NCBI GenBank assembly: GCA_009103225.1
Contig: RHPI01002204.1
Coordinates: forward strand, 1 to 64,000
Direction of reading: 5' to 3'
DNA: 64,000 nucleotides
Source of the DNA: Chlorokybus atmophyticus
Lineage: Eukaryota > Streptophyta > Chlorokybophyceae > Chlorokybales > Chlorokybaceae
Shown: piece after piece, positions 1 to 10,119 of the stretch
Layout of the letters: every line of letters begins with the position of its first letter
How positions within the stretch are numbered: the stretch's first letter is position 1
Notes under the pieces: generated by a model
The model's database searches: none
Told to the model about the DNA's origin: nothing
What the model saw: the letters and a program-made list of their open reading frames with translations, nothing else
Made by a program: the position numbers and the translations under genes

Positions 1-127
1 TCGAAGCAACCAACTGATGACGGTGTGACGCAGTTGACTATTGCAATTGCAGTGTCGCAAGCATGCAGCTAACCCACATGTGATTTTTTGACAGCACCAC
101 AGTGCACTAAGTCCTGTTGGAGCTCCT

Positions 128-3100
128 ATGCAAATTCAATCCCATCAACTGGTCCTTCAATCCCACTTGCTGATGGGCGCGGCGGCAATGCGGCATCAGT
201 TTAACATGCATGTTGGCCTGTTGAATCCCGACATGTCCATTGGGGCAGTGGCGCATGATGTGCCCATGGCTCAAGAGCTCCGTGACGAGTCTGCCATCGA
301 GGGTGGCGGGGAGAGTGCAGCCAATACCACCTTGTCAGCCCCCATGGCTTCCCCTGCTCCATGCAGCCCACGGGCCATTGAGGTAAGTCGCTGTCTTTTA
401 TGCTCGTGCCTTGGTAACAATGCGTCAGGCACTGCATAAGCTTATATTCGTCCTTTGCAACATTGTGAGCCATCTTATCCTGGGTCCTGTATACAGCCCC
501 CCTTGCTGCATGCACAAGTGGTCTCACCTGCAGCTCCTGCTCCCCTCCCAGCCAGAGCGCAACCACCTTCCGCGGCACCAGTCCTTCGTGCACTGCCATC
601 TCCTCCACGAGCAGCACCGGTGATTGCGGGGCAACAATCCTTCTTGCCGCCACCGGCGAGACCACAGCACAATGCAACAACCGATGTGGCTTCTGCACCT
701 ACCTTACCCCACCCGCTGCAAGTTGAAGCCGGCAGTCTGCCCCAAACTCAGGTACTTTATCAGTCACTGTGACTCTTGCCGTCCACAGTTGGACACACCA
801 TGTGAGTGCTGTATGCGCATGCAGCAGGGGTCACCACCTGCCAGCGAGTCATCAGAGGAGCTGGCCGCAACCCGCATACGGCCATCAGTCATGCTAGGTG
901 GCCAGCTCGCCTCATGGGACCACTTCAATGCGCCAACGGATGGTAATTGCTTCTACCATTGTGTATTTCGCGCCAGGCCATCCATAGCGCAAAGTGTCCT
1001 GGATGATCACAAGTGCCCCAGCTCGAGCAGATTTTGGGCCATGCTGGACACCATGGACGACGACGGCAGGGGGCACACTCTCCGCAAAATCACCGCCAAG
1101 GCTGTCGATGCAGGCGTGGCGAGCAGAATCCTAGACTTCTGCAGAGCCACTGGTGCCGCGGGAGAGATGGCGCAGTATTACGACAAACTGCCTGCGACCA
1201 TGTTGGCTGATATCAACTGCAACATTGACCTAGCCATGGCCAAGGTGCGACAGATCGTGCGGAGAAAAGATGTGTACGTCGAGCACCTGCAGATGACCAT
1301 GTTTGCCAACAAGCTGGGCTTGTTGATTGGCTGCGTGACCGTTCAGCGCGAGCATGGGGAGTGGGTGCCACGGCCCGGCAGCGCAGTTTGGGTTGGAAAT
1401 AAAGAAGCCCCCAACTCAGTCCTGGTGGTGGGCAACACTGCTCCTGATGAGCCAGAAGCACACTTTTGGCTCCTCAAGCCTGCAAGCACCGAACAGTGGT
1501 CGTGGCCTATGCATGAAGTGCCACCGGAGGTAACACACCTGATCGGAGAGTGGCGGCATGGCGTTGCCAATTCCCCGCTACCACCGGCTGTGACCCAGAG
1601 TGCTGCGCCAACGCCTCAGGCCTCGCCTTCGTGTGCTAGGCAAGAAGTAGCCGAGTGTTCTGCACATCCTGCCTCCCCTCAACCACAGCCACATGCTCGC
1701 AATCCCAATTCAGCACCCTCCCTTCCTGCCGCGGAGACTCACTTGCCACCGCACTCTGACCATCCGGAGGCATCTCCATCAAGAAGCAGCTGTAGCTCGC
1801 CCTCTCCCTCTAAGCTTGCCACATTGATCCCAGCCTGTCTTGTTGGTAAAGAGATTGATCGAGGTGTCCTGAAAGCTGCGCTGAAAGACAAAGGCTTCAT
1901 GCTCGACCTCATGAAGCAACATGAGGTCGTGGAGGAACGGGAGGCAACCAACAAGCGCAAGGCTGTGGAGCAAGAAGATAACGCCTTACCTCCTCTGAGT
2001 GACAGTGCCACGGAGAGCGCCTGCCAGGATGTGCAGGGTGACAAAAAAAAAAAGAAGAAGGTTGTTGGAACAAAGGACGCTGACAGGACCAAAAAAGGAA
2101 AGGTGAGGCATCGTTACAACATTAGAAGAAGCACAGCGCCTTGAAGCCTCACTGGGGCTGACTGTGTGTCCTGAGTAGGCACAGGCGGGTTTACAGCGTC
2201 AAGTGGCTGCTCAGCATCGTCCAGAGAGACAGCCGGTGCGGCACGAGCTGCCTAAGCTCAAAGCACCGACGCGCAGACGCTTTGGGGGGCTGACTCGTAG
2301 TGCAAAGGAGTTGATCACCCTACAGTACGCCCAAGACGCGCTGCATCACCGCATGCGGCATGCCTCGAGGTGGGTGACGAAAGTTTGCAATAAGTGGGAG
2401 CAAACGCGGAGAATGCGGTCTAAACAGACCTCTGGGGATTGGCCGTGGTTGGAACCCATACACGATATGGCCATCCGTAGTACGTTGTTGCCCCTCGCCG
2501 TCCTCGATATGATGGTGTTGTTGCTGCCGCAGCACCCCGGCAATGTGCAAGAGCTATCTGCGGAGCAGAACTTCGACCTGCTGCAGCAGATGTACCTGTC
2601 GATGTCGACTAATGCGGGTCGAGATGTGTGCCACTACCTGAGCAAACATACTGGGTGGCAAGTAAAACCATTCGAGCTGTACTTGGCATGCTTTGGCTGG
2701 CAGTGGCTGTATGTCATACGGCACGTCGAGCTGATTCTGTGGAAGCTCGAAGAAAATGACGATGCGGGGGAGTACACGAGTGACGACAGCCATGTCGAGG
2801 GCCTGGATGAACGCATGCTGGACGAGACCACCAAGACCAGCAGGTGGTGTATGGCGGCAGATGGGCGTCAGGTGATCGAGCAGGCAGTGGAGCGTTATGC
2901 TGCGCCATTCAGATGGGAGTCGCTACGCCTGCGACGCGATAACAGAGTTTGGTGGCAGAGGCAGCTTGCACACCCGCGTGCACCATGTGTGCTGATTTGT
3001 CGCATTGAAGAGCCACCCCCCCCAGCGGATGGGGAGACGCCCTGTTGCAAGAAAGCGATGTGCCATGTCTGCATCATAGCACATCAGAAGACTGTGGCAA

Positions 3101-3213
3101 ATAAATCAAAGAATCTACAAGCGTGTCCATTCTGCAAGCAACCTCACCCGTTTTGGTCGCCACGCCTGATGCAAGACGCCAACGTGTCGGCGGTGATTTG
3201 GCCCCCGCCTTGA
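128..3213 (+). CDS. OTU-type cysteine protease fused to a C-terminal RING-like finger (transposon-borne)
   Basis: Proposed exons are 128-382, 497-751, 789-2102 and 2197-3213. All joints are phase 0 and give about 946 residues. Residues 1-170 are low-complexity, rich in Pro, Ala and Ser. Exon 3 opens with a Cys-rich CECC segment and then carries the OTU nucleophile motif PTDGNCFYH, in which Asp and Cys are the expected catalytic-loop residues; OTU enzymes cleave ubiquitin chains. A long Ser/Pro linker and a Lys-rich, probably nuclear-localising stretch ending DRTKKGK follow. Exon 4 ends in paired cysteines (CVLIC, PCCKKAMCHVC, CPFCK) resembling a RING finger with the usual histidine replaced. 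Intron 2 (752-788) is only 37 nt. If the donor at 2103 is not used, the protein stops at 2144 and exon 4 is a separate ORF. The OTU call is firm; the RING call is by pattern only. Confidence 0.7.
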
Positions 3214-3696
3214 TGCCAATTGTGCATGTATTGTAGTTTTGTGTTGGCTTCCTGTGAACCATGTAGGTACATGTATAGTTGCAGCATGGTGCATGGTGCA
3301 CCAGAGATCTGCTGTTGTTAGAAGCATTGGCTGTACATGTGTATGATGACTGCCCGGCGCATGAGTCAGTGCATGGCTTGCATACCTCGCTGGTTTAGAG
3401 CGTGGTTGACAGCAACAAACTCGGACAGCGCTCTGGGTTCCATGGCATGACAGCACAGTATTACTCTACGATCGTGGTAGTATGCGAGTATCCTTGTACT
3501 GTAGTACCATTAACAGATGGAGTACCATTCATGTTGATGCAGTACCATGCATGGTACTGCAATAGCGTATAAGGTACAGTCGTGCTTCACTTGAAGTTTG
3601 ACCCATTTAGGGTTCGTAAGCTGGCAACCCTTAATTGTTGCCCATACCCTAAAGTCTCGCTCAGTTTGTGGGCAGCCGTGCCGATTCCTATTTTGC
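3214..3696. other. Spacer with GTACCAT repeats
   Basis: No coding sequence recognised. It holds several copies of GTACCAT, one inside the 22-bp palindrome annotated separately, so it may act as a promoter or transposase-binding region between the OTU gene and the zinc-finger gene. Confidence 0.5.
3539..3560. repeat. 22-bp perfect palindrome containing GTACCAT
   Basis: The two 11-nt halves are exact reverse complements, centred between 3549 and 3550. Single copies of the same GTACCAT core lie just upstream (about 3503 and 3522). The core recurs at 8913-9105 beyond the transposase start, which suggests a shared binding site for the element's protein. Confidence 0.75.
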
Positions 3697-4230
3697 ATGA
3701 TGTCGGCGGCAGTAGTTGAATCACCCTCACCTAGGAGACCATGCTTGGTGTGCCCACAATGCAATGCGTACGTATGTGCCAATGGCCATAGGCAGCAAAT
3801 GCGAGCACACTTGACCGAATGCCAGCGAGTGCAGACAGTGTGCCACGGTTTTAGTGCTGCTTGCTGGCATCACACCACACACAATGTCGACGTGTTTGGC
3901 TGCCGCCTCGGCCAAGTGCTGTGCAAGGAACCCGAGTTTTTCCATTGCGTGCAGTGCGTGTGCGAATCGTGCTCGCGCTCATGCTTCGAGTGGCGAGGGG
4001 AACCCATGCGCTTCTTCACATGGACAACACCGGGACATGTGGTTAGTGGACAGGTGGTGGATGCTGTGGAGGTAATCCACAAGAGTGGACCGCGACGTAT
4101 CACTGCATGTTATGTTGGGCGTATGCTTATTTCATGCATGTTGAAGCTGTTGTCGCATTCAGAGCAGTCTTGCACGGTGTGGGCGTGGGCAGTTCCATCC
4201 CCGGCCGCTGTAGAGGAGGCAGACCATTGA
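3697..4230 (+). CDS. Cys/His-rich zinc-finger protein of the transposon block
   Basis: The two tandem ATGs at 3697 and 3700 are the likely start; the frame is open further upstream but has no better start. The product has about 177 residues. Near residues 17-45 is a finger of the form C-x2-C ... H-x5-H-x4-C (CPQC then HRQQMRAHLTEC), and a second Cys cluster (CVQCVCESCSRSC) lies near residue 90. This looks like a nucleic-acid- or chromatin-binding module. The frame ends in TGA at 4228-4230, and the next frame (the methyltransferase) continues in the same phase after it. The stop may therefore be a nonsense mutation splitting one larger zinc-finger/Tudor/methyltransferase protein. Two separate genes are equally possible. 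No specific family recognised. Confidence 0.5.
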   Translation: MMSAAVVESPSPRRPCLVCPQCNAYVCANGHRQQMRAHLTECQRVQTVCHGFSAACWHHTTHNVDVFGCRLGQVLCKEPEFFHCVQCVCESCSRSCFEWRGEPMRFFTWTTPGHVVSGQVVDAVEVIHKSGPRRITACYVGRMLISCMLKLLSHSEQSCTVWAWAVPSPAAVEEADH

Positions 4231-4233
4231 CCA

Positions 4234-5419
4234 TTGGACAGCGCACTGCATCGGCTGCGGAACGCAGTTAAGTTGGGATGCAAGCAGCTGATCGGTGTGA
4301 GTGTCATGGTGCATTGGCCGCTGGATGGGGAATGGTATGCGGGCGTTGTGGAATCATTCAAGCAAGCGTCAGGTCAGCATCGCTTCGTGGCGTGCGAGAT
4401 TGAGGACGCATCATATATGCATGGTGCAATGGAAAATGTCTTTGCAGGGCAGCACCGTATAGTATTCGATGACGGTGATCGACCACAAACCATCAACTTC
4501 AAAGGGCACAAGGTATTCGCGTACACATCAGCTGACGGGGCACGCCATGTTCTGCGCGCCGGAGGGGAGAACGTCAGTCGCAAAGTAAGCTCGGACGGCA
4601 TCATTGTTAGTCCCTGGCCAGCACCACGGCCAGCCTTGACCACATACACGCCACTTGACAACAAGCTGGGACGCACACGCAGACCAAGGGCACTCGACCT
4701 ATTCTGCGGCGGTGGCGGTGCCAGTGTCGGTCTATACCACGCAGGCTTTGACGTGACCGGGATGGACATAAGTCCCTCCTCTGAGTACCCGCTGCCCTTC
4801 ATACACCGCGATGTATGCACCCTGAGTGCAGGAGAGCTGAGCGAGTACGAGCTCATCTGGGCCAGTCCACCATGCCAGGCCTATTCAGGTGCTATCCCGG
4901 CACCTCAACGGGCGGCACATGGCACATCCTGGAGACACCAGGATATGATACCGCTCGTCCGACGTCTGCTGCTTGCAAGCCAAGTTTGTGATTGAGAATG
5001 TGCCAGGAGCAGCTTCCTCATTCAGACCCAATCTGTCCCTTTGTGGCACGATGTTTGGCTTATCAACTTTTCGACACCGTCTGTTTGAGACACAGCCAGT
5101 GGTAGCTACCCCACCAGCACGCTGCTCACACGCGGGCAAGGCAGTTGGACTGCTATCGCCGCACCTGTCCGCTAGCGCGAAGAAGACAATCGTGACATCA
5201 AACGCGCCACAGCAGATGTACCCGGTCTATGGCCTTCCAAGCACCAGGGGCGGCATTGCTGCGTGGCAAACAGCGCTGGGAGTGCCATGGATGACCTCGG
5301 CCGTTTCCATAGCGAATGCAGTTCCTCCCGCAATGGCGGAGTGCATAGGGCGTCTCATGCTTGAAACAATGGATATGCGCTGTGACTACCCTCCTGTGTC
5401 ATGGAACTATGAGGCTTGA
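4234..5419 (+). pseudogene. Tudor-like plus cytosine-5 DNA methyltransferase, frame broken near 4975
   Basis: The first part (4234-4995) begins with a Tudor/PWWP-like segment (GEWYAGVVESF, then HRIVFDDGD), a fold that reads modified chromatin in other proteins. The catalytic domain follows: motif I DLFCGGGGASVG (AdoMet binding), motif IV SPPCQ (catalytic Cys), then across a shift of frame at about 4970-4995 motif VI FVIENVPG, motif VIII FRHRLFE and motif X ANAVPPAMAECIG. All motifs are in the usual order, so this was a complete C5-methyltransferase. The break needs a single-base change and could be decay or a sequencing error. No ATG precedes the Tudor segment in frame after the TGA at 4228; the first internal ATG is at 4306. 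Its neighbours suggest that it serves the transposon. Confidence 0.8.
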
Positions 5420-5622
5420 GTGTGGTGCACTGTATTGATGCTTAATGCCACACGGCGGACTGATTGTTGAATGTTGCATGGATCATTCGATTGTGGTGAC
5501 AGTTGTGCAGTGACAGCTGCCCGGTATTGTACACGTCCACATGCAAAAGTCTTAGCATACGATTAGCAATGCCTAACTGACTGATTTGCTCCAAACTCAG
5601 AGTAGTGAGACAAGTACATGTG

Positions 5623-8600
5623 TCACGTGGAAGTGCAGTGAACGTTCACCCAATACTTGCCCTCTTGTACACGGGCGCTGTCCTTGTCAAACATGGGGAG
5701 CAGCTGGACAATGCCTTTTACTTGCTCCAGAGTCACGACATCGAGATGTGGACCGCCTCGACGCTTTTCCCATTCCAGAGCGATGCACTTTGTGTCGCTC
5801 GTCACATCCAGCTTCGTGTACCAGCGGACAAACACAACCTCCTTCCACACGCGCTCGCCGCTACCACCCCACACCACCACGCGCAGAAAAAGGAGTGCCT
5901 GAGCCCACCACGTCATGTTCACACCGTCATCACCTTCCAACTCAAGTGTAGAGAACCAAGGCCGCCCATGGAACATCCTAGTTGCGCGCGCCATGCTGAC
6001 TCATGATGTCATGTACACCGCTGCGCCTCCGTTCACCACGCGAACAGCACGCCACCCGTCGGCCAACTCCAGTTGTTCCCTCCTCAACCAGTTGTCAAGG
6101 GTGGCAGGCAGCTTGTCGGCAAATGGAGTCTTCAAGGCGACTTGGCGGCTACGCGCAGATCCGCTCCAGTACGGGCTGGACTCCCTCCTATCAGCACATC
6201 CATCCGTAGCAACTTGTCCGTCTTCTCCATGACATTACAGCACTGCTGCTGCGCCTGCGCTTTGACCGAGCGCATCTCGGGATCCACGACCATGCCATCC
6301 TCTCTCACATATTCCGCACAGCTCCATGCCTTCAGGATACGTGCCTGGTAGTCCCGGTTGTTGCCACCACGCGCCCACCGTTTGATATTTTGGGCGTGCG
6401 TCTGCTCCATGCGGTTGGCGCTGAACCAATCTGGGTGTCCACTGCTGACAATTGCCGGCCCAAAATGAGTGAGCTGATGCATCTTCTCGATCTTTCAACC
6501 TGACTTTCGTGCAGAATATGACGACAGTAGCGGATGCAGCATTGCAGCTTTGAAGGCAGCCAGCTCGTTGTCGGCTGTGGTCAGGGTCTCTCTTGTGTGT
6601 TCATGCGCCTTCAGCAACTTCTTGTTCCACTGGGCAAGCGATGCGGCAGCAATGGTGAAGAAATCGTTGCCCTCACTGTCGAGCAGCAAACCGTCTGCGA
6701 GGACCGGCAGCAGCTGCAGCACCGCCACTTTCTCCACCACCTGAAAGGAGTGGTCGGACAGGAAGAAATCTACTGTGCTTGTGGGTGCCTTGAAGTGCGA
6801 AACCCGCAGAGTCGCCTTGCATGCATTCAGCCTGTGCACATCTGCTCGTGAGCACGTGTTGTTGGCTTTTGTGTTGAACACAAAAGCAACACCACCGTGC
6901 CTGGCCTGCAGAATCTGTCTCGTGGATGGACGCATTCGTTCCTTCGCGGCGTCGTACACAGCAGCAAGCAGGTGGTCAATGATGCCTCCCAGCACATGCA
7001 TTGCGTCAGGGGCAAGACGAGAGTAGCAGTCAGCTCCCGGCACCCGCGACTGTCGCCAACCCCACAGTGCATTCTGTTGCCAAACCACATTGCCTGGTTT
7101 CACGGAAAGCCATTCATCCTCACGAATGCCGGTAATTTGACCATTACCTCCTCGACATGCATGGAGTGCTGCTCTTTGAAAGCCTTGGCTGTCTGGCGTG
7201 CATTCCTAACACCGCTATGCAGGTCCGCCCGCAGCTGACGTATTGCTGGTGTGTAGAAGGCCTCGGTTCTCAATTCCCGGTCCCCATCTCCAACAGATCT
7301 GATTTGGTGATGAGACAAACATCGCAAGGATGTCGTGTTTGGTTGCCCGACACAGTGCGTGCGAGTGTGGCAGTCTCTTACAACTCGACAAACTCAGATG
7401 TTCTACTGACAACATCCTCCATGCACTGTTTACTGGCAGGCTGCATCCGGTTACAACCATTCATGCCCACTACTTGCAAATCGCTGATGTAGTTGGCAAG
7501 CGCGGGAAACACACGACGCTCGATGCCATTCGGGTCGATGAGCTGCAGACCTTCCCAACTCGCCCGCTTCACATCCCCTAACACTACATTCAAAGCGTCA
7601 TGAAAAATCTCACGTTTCCGAATGGAGAACGATTCCTTGCCCTGCGCCCAGGTGGGATGCCCGGCCACTGCGTGAACCACCGGCAGAAGCGCTATCATAA
7701 CAACCCCCATGTTGCTAGCATACATGTCCCAACTGTAGTTGGCAAGCGATGCCATCAGAGGGTAGCCAGAGCGCTTGCCCGCGCTGTCCAGCGTGGTCTT
7801 GTCACTGTACAGAATGGCAGGCGCCAAGTAGGACGCTTCCCCCACCTCTCTCCTCAAATCCACCTCCACATCCTTCCACCAATCGCCCGTGGAAGGATGG
7901 CCAAAGCTGTGCTCGTCACCAGTGTACTGGAGATTGAAGCCATTGGCGGCATGTGGATTGCCATACAACCGCGCGAGCCATACCTGCTCCGACCAAGAGC
8001 ATTACTTACTATGCTGGCCTCAGAATAGATACTGCATCGATACTGCATTAGGTACTGCATTTCACAGACCTTGGCCGGCATATATGTGACGCAGATGTCC
8101 TGATCCTCAGGGTCTCCAGGCTTGCGCAGGTCAGCCGTCACGTAGTTCTGATACGGCAGCACACTCGCATGTGCATATGTGACATGGCTCTGATGGTTGA
8201 AGCACATGCACCGCACACCGTGAACACACCTCAGACTGAGAGAAAGCAATCGTGGTCCGGAGGTAGCTGGCCACATGCACACCGGTCTCCCACTGGAGCT
8301 CTTCCGTCAGGAAGTGTGCATTTCGGATGCACTTGATGATCCGCCCCATGTCGGAGGCCGACAGGCCTTGGTCGTTGTTGCACTGCACGAATGCCACTGC
8401 AAGAGCATGCTCCGAGCCATACCACCTGGATTCCGACGCGTGCGAAGGGACGCCTCCACTTCCATGTTGGCGTGCCACAGGTTTCTCAGGCACACGCACA
8501 CATCGAAAGCCCTCGTTCACTTCCTCCTCCTCCTGTTGCTGCTGTGTGTGTGTCTTCTGGAGGAATCCTTCAGCATCAAGCATGTGAGCATCCTGGATCG

Positions 8601-8754
8601 AACTCCCCGGTTCAACATGACCCGCATCGTACTGTAATGGACGCTGGCCGACATACAGCTTGATCTGCTTGCACACCCTGCTGCTAATAATGTGCATGTA
8701 GACCGAGCTGCGTGTGGCGAAGCGCATGTGGCAATACGGACAAAGGACTCCCAT
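5623..8754 (-). pseudogene. Plavaka-like transposase (CACTA-related), damaged
   Basis: It reads from ATG 8754 downwards. A C2H2-like finger (CPYC...H) opens the protein. An intron of 40 nt (8190-8229) and a second of about 100 nt fit before the exon starting at 7983. Family signatures follow in order: YGNPHAANGF, GDWW, the catalytic-region ILYSDKTTLDSAGKRSGYP, LAPDAMHVLGGIIDHLL, KMHQLTHFGPAIV...GHPDWFSANRMEQTHAQ, and the C-terminal FHGRPWFS...W. These match Plavaka transposases known mostly from fungi. Breaks seen: a frame change near 7100, in-frame TGA at 6495-6497, a frame change near 6130, and in-frame TGA at 6001-6003. The copy is probably inactive. It faces the methyltransferase tail to tail across about 200 bp. 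Confidence 0.85.
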
Positions 8755-8912
8755 ATCTCACTATTAACGTCGACACAGGTGTCGCCAATGTAACCTGCAT
8801 CATATCCAGCAACACGCACACCCGCCGCCGCCGCCGCCGCCGCCACCGCCACCGCTACCGCTACCCTTGCATGCCAGAGGCGGGAAACTTGGCCGCCAGT
8901 CACTGGCTCCGT

Positions 8913-9105
8913 CGTACCATTATAATGGTACGATCGAGCCATTGCACGTCCAGGGTGAGTCTCTGGATATTTTTATATACATATATATTCTGATTGAACC
9001 GTTTCAATGGTACGGAGATGCCTTGGCCAAAAGGTATAGGCATTGTACAAAGGTACCATTGAAATGGTACCTTTGTACAATGGCAATGGCAGTTCGTACC
9101 ATTGA
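8913..9105. repeat. Cluster of GTACCATT inverted repeats upstream of the transposase
   Basis: 8913-8932 is a perfect 20-bp palindrome centred on the core. 9041-9060 and 9063-9082 form a perfect 20-bp inverted repeat with a 2-nt loop. Single cores occur near 9005 and 9095. The cluster lies 160-350 bp before the transposase start. It is a candidate subterminal binding array or transposase promoter. Confidence 0.7.
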
Positions 9106-9163
9106 CAACTCTGGCAATGTCAGTCCCCCTGCGCATGAAAACACCATTGATAGCTCCGCCAAG

Positions 9164-9469
9164 CTATGCCCTTACAAGGGCGTGATGCCGAGGGTATGTG
9201 GCGTTTGGAAGATCGTTGGCGGCGCTGCCAGGGGCGTAGTGGGCATTATGGTCGAGGTCCGGGATGAATTCCATGTTCGCACAGGGCGGGCAGGGTGCCG
9301 GAGGGGTGTCCTCGGTGTCAAACCCCACCATGCCTACCAAGGGCACAACCAATGACAACAGTGACTCGGGCGATATCTTATAGGGCTCCCCCTCCAAGTG
9401 GGCAAAGGCACACCACAATACTGCCTCTAAGAAAATCCGACCCACCAGCAGCTGCGACCACGGCGACAT
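9164..9469 (-). CDS. Unrecognised short ORF upstream of the transposase
   Basis: It opens MSPWSQLLVGRIFLEAVLWC; a hydrophobic N-terminal part precedes a CPPC motif. It runs in the same direction as the transposase, so it could be an upstream exon or an unrelated small ORF. No family recognised. About 100 residues. Confidence 0.2.
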   Translation of the reverse strand: MSPWSQLLVGRIFLEAVLWCAFAHLEGEPYKISPESLLSLVVPLVGMVGFDTEDTPPAPCPPCANMEFIPDLDHNAHYAPGSAANDLPNATYPRHHALVRA

Positions 9470-9798
9470 AATTGAAGGGACCAAACAAGACTGGCATAAC
9501 CAAGATGGGTTACGATGCACTGTCAATGCCACATGCTAGGGTTCTTTTATCTTGCACATGCACAGCCTCAAGTATCTTGCACTTGACATACATTGTCAAT
9601 ACGACATGCACACCCTCATGCACAACCTCCAGTGTCATGCACTTGAACAGCATGACCAATCTCGCAAATGCATAGCCTATTTCTACTTGCGGGAGCTCAC
9701 AAGTCGCAAAAGAGAAGCTGCGGAGTCAAATGAACGGGTAATCTATGACCTAGTTTAATGTTTCCAGCGGTAATTAAGTAGTATGCTTGCAGATTGCC

Positions 9799-10119
9799 AT
9801 GTTGGTCAGAGTGAACCAAGAGCAGCGCGACAGGCTGACTGTCTGCCTGGCGGAGTGCAACAAAGCGGAAGACGAGGTAAGCGTGTGTATGCTGATGGGC
9901 TAGACCTCTGGCAGCACGCCACTCTTACAGCATTACTAAATGCAGGTGGTCACTCTCAAAGCGACCATCAAGCGCATGCGCGTGCACGGCGAGGCGCTGA
10001 CATTCAAGCTCAAGGACGAAGTGGCCGCTGTACTGTCAGCGAGCGAGGCAGCGGATGAAGATGACTCCGGCGTTGAAGCAGAAGACTCGTCGGAGGAGGA
10101 ACAGGAGGAGGGGGTTTGA
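9799..10119 (+). CDS. Small coiled-coil coding fragment with acidic tail
   Basis: Two exons join in phase 0: 9799-9876 and 9946-10119 (intron with CTAA branch-like sequence and TGCAG acceptor). They give 83 residues rich in Glu, Lys, Arg and Leu with heptad-like spacing, ending in DSSEEEQEEGV. The exon can also begin at 9793 after an AG, with a further coiled-coil exon ending at 9737 (ELTSRKREAAESNER) in matching phase, so the gene may extend upstream. It resembles the rod of a larger coiled-coil protein; function unknown. Confidence 0.45.

Larger units (their letters stand above)
1..9105. mobile_element. Plavaka-like DNA transposon block carrying OTU-RING, zinc-finger and DNA methyltransferase genes
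   Basis: Four coding units sit together without recognisable housekeeping genes between them: an OTU/RING fusion (128-3213, +), a zinc-finger protein (3697-4230, +), a Tudor-like DNA methyltransferase (4234-5419, +) and a Plavaka-like transposase (8754-5623, -). The transposase is the direct evidence of mobility. Palindromes built on GTACCAT lie at 3539-3560 and 8913-9082; arrays of short inverted motifs near the ends are typical of CACTA-type elements. That all four genes belong to one element is inference from proximity. I could not define terminal inverted repeats or a target-site duplication: the left end may lie before the window and the right end probably lies near 9.1-9.5 kb. Confidence 0.55.

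Noticed and set aside
4228-4230. TGA as a selenocysteine codon joining the zinc-finger and methyltransferase frames
   Set aside because: No known selenoprotein family fits, no SECIS-like structure was recognised, and other broken frames nearby point to decay.
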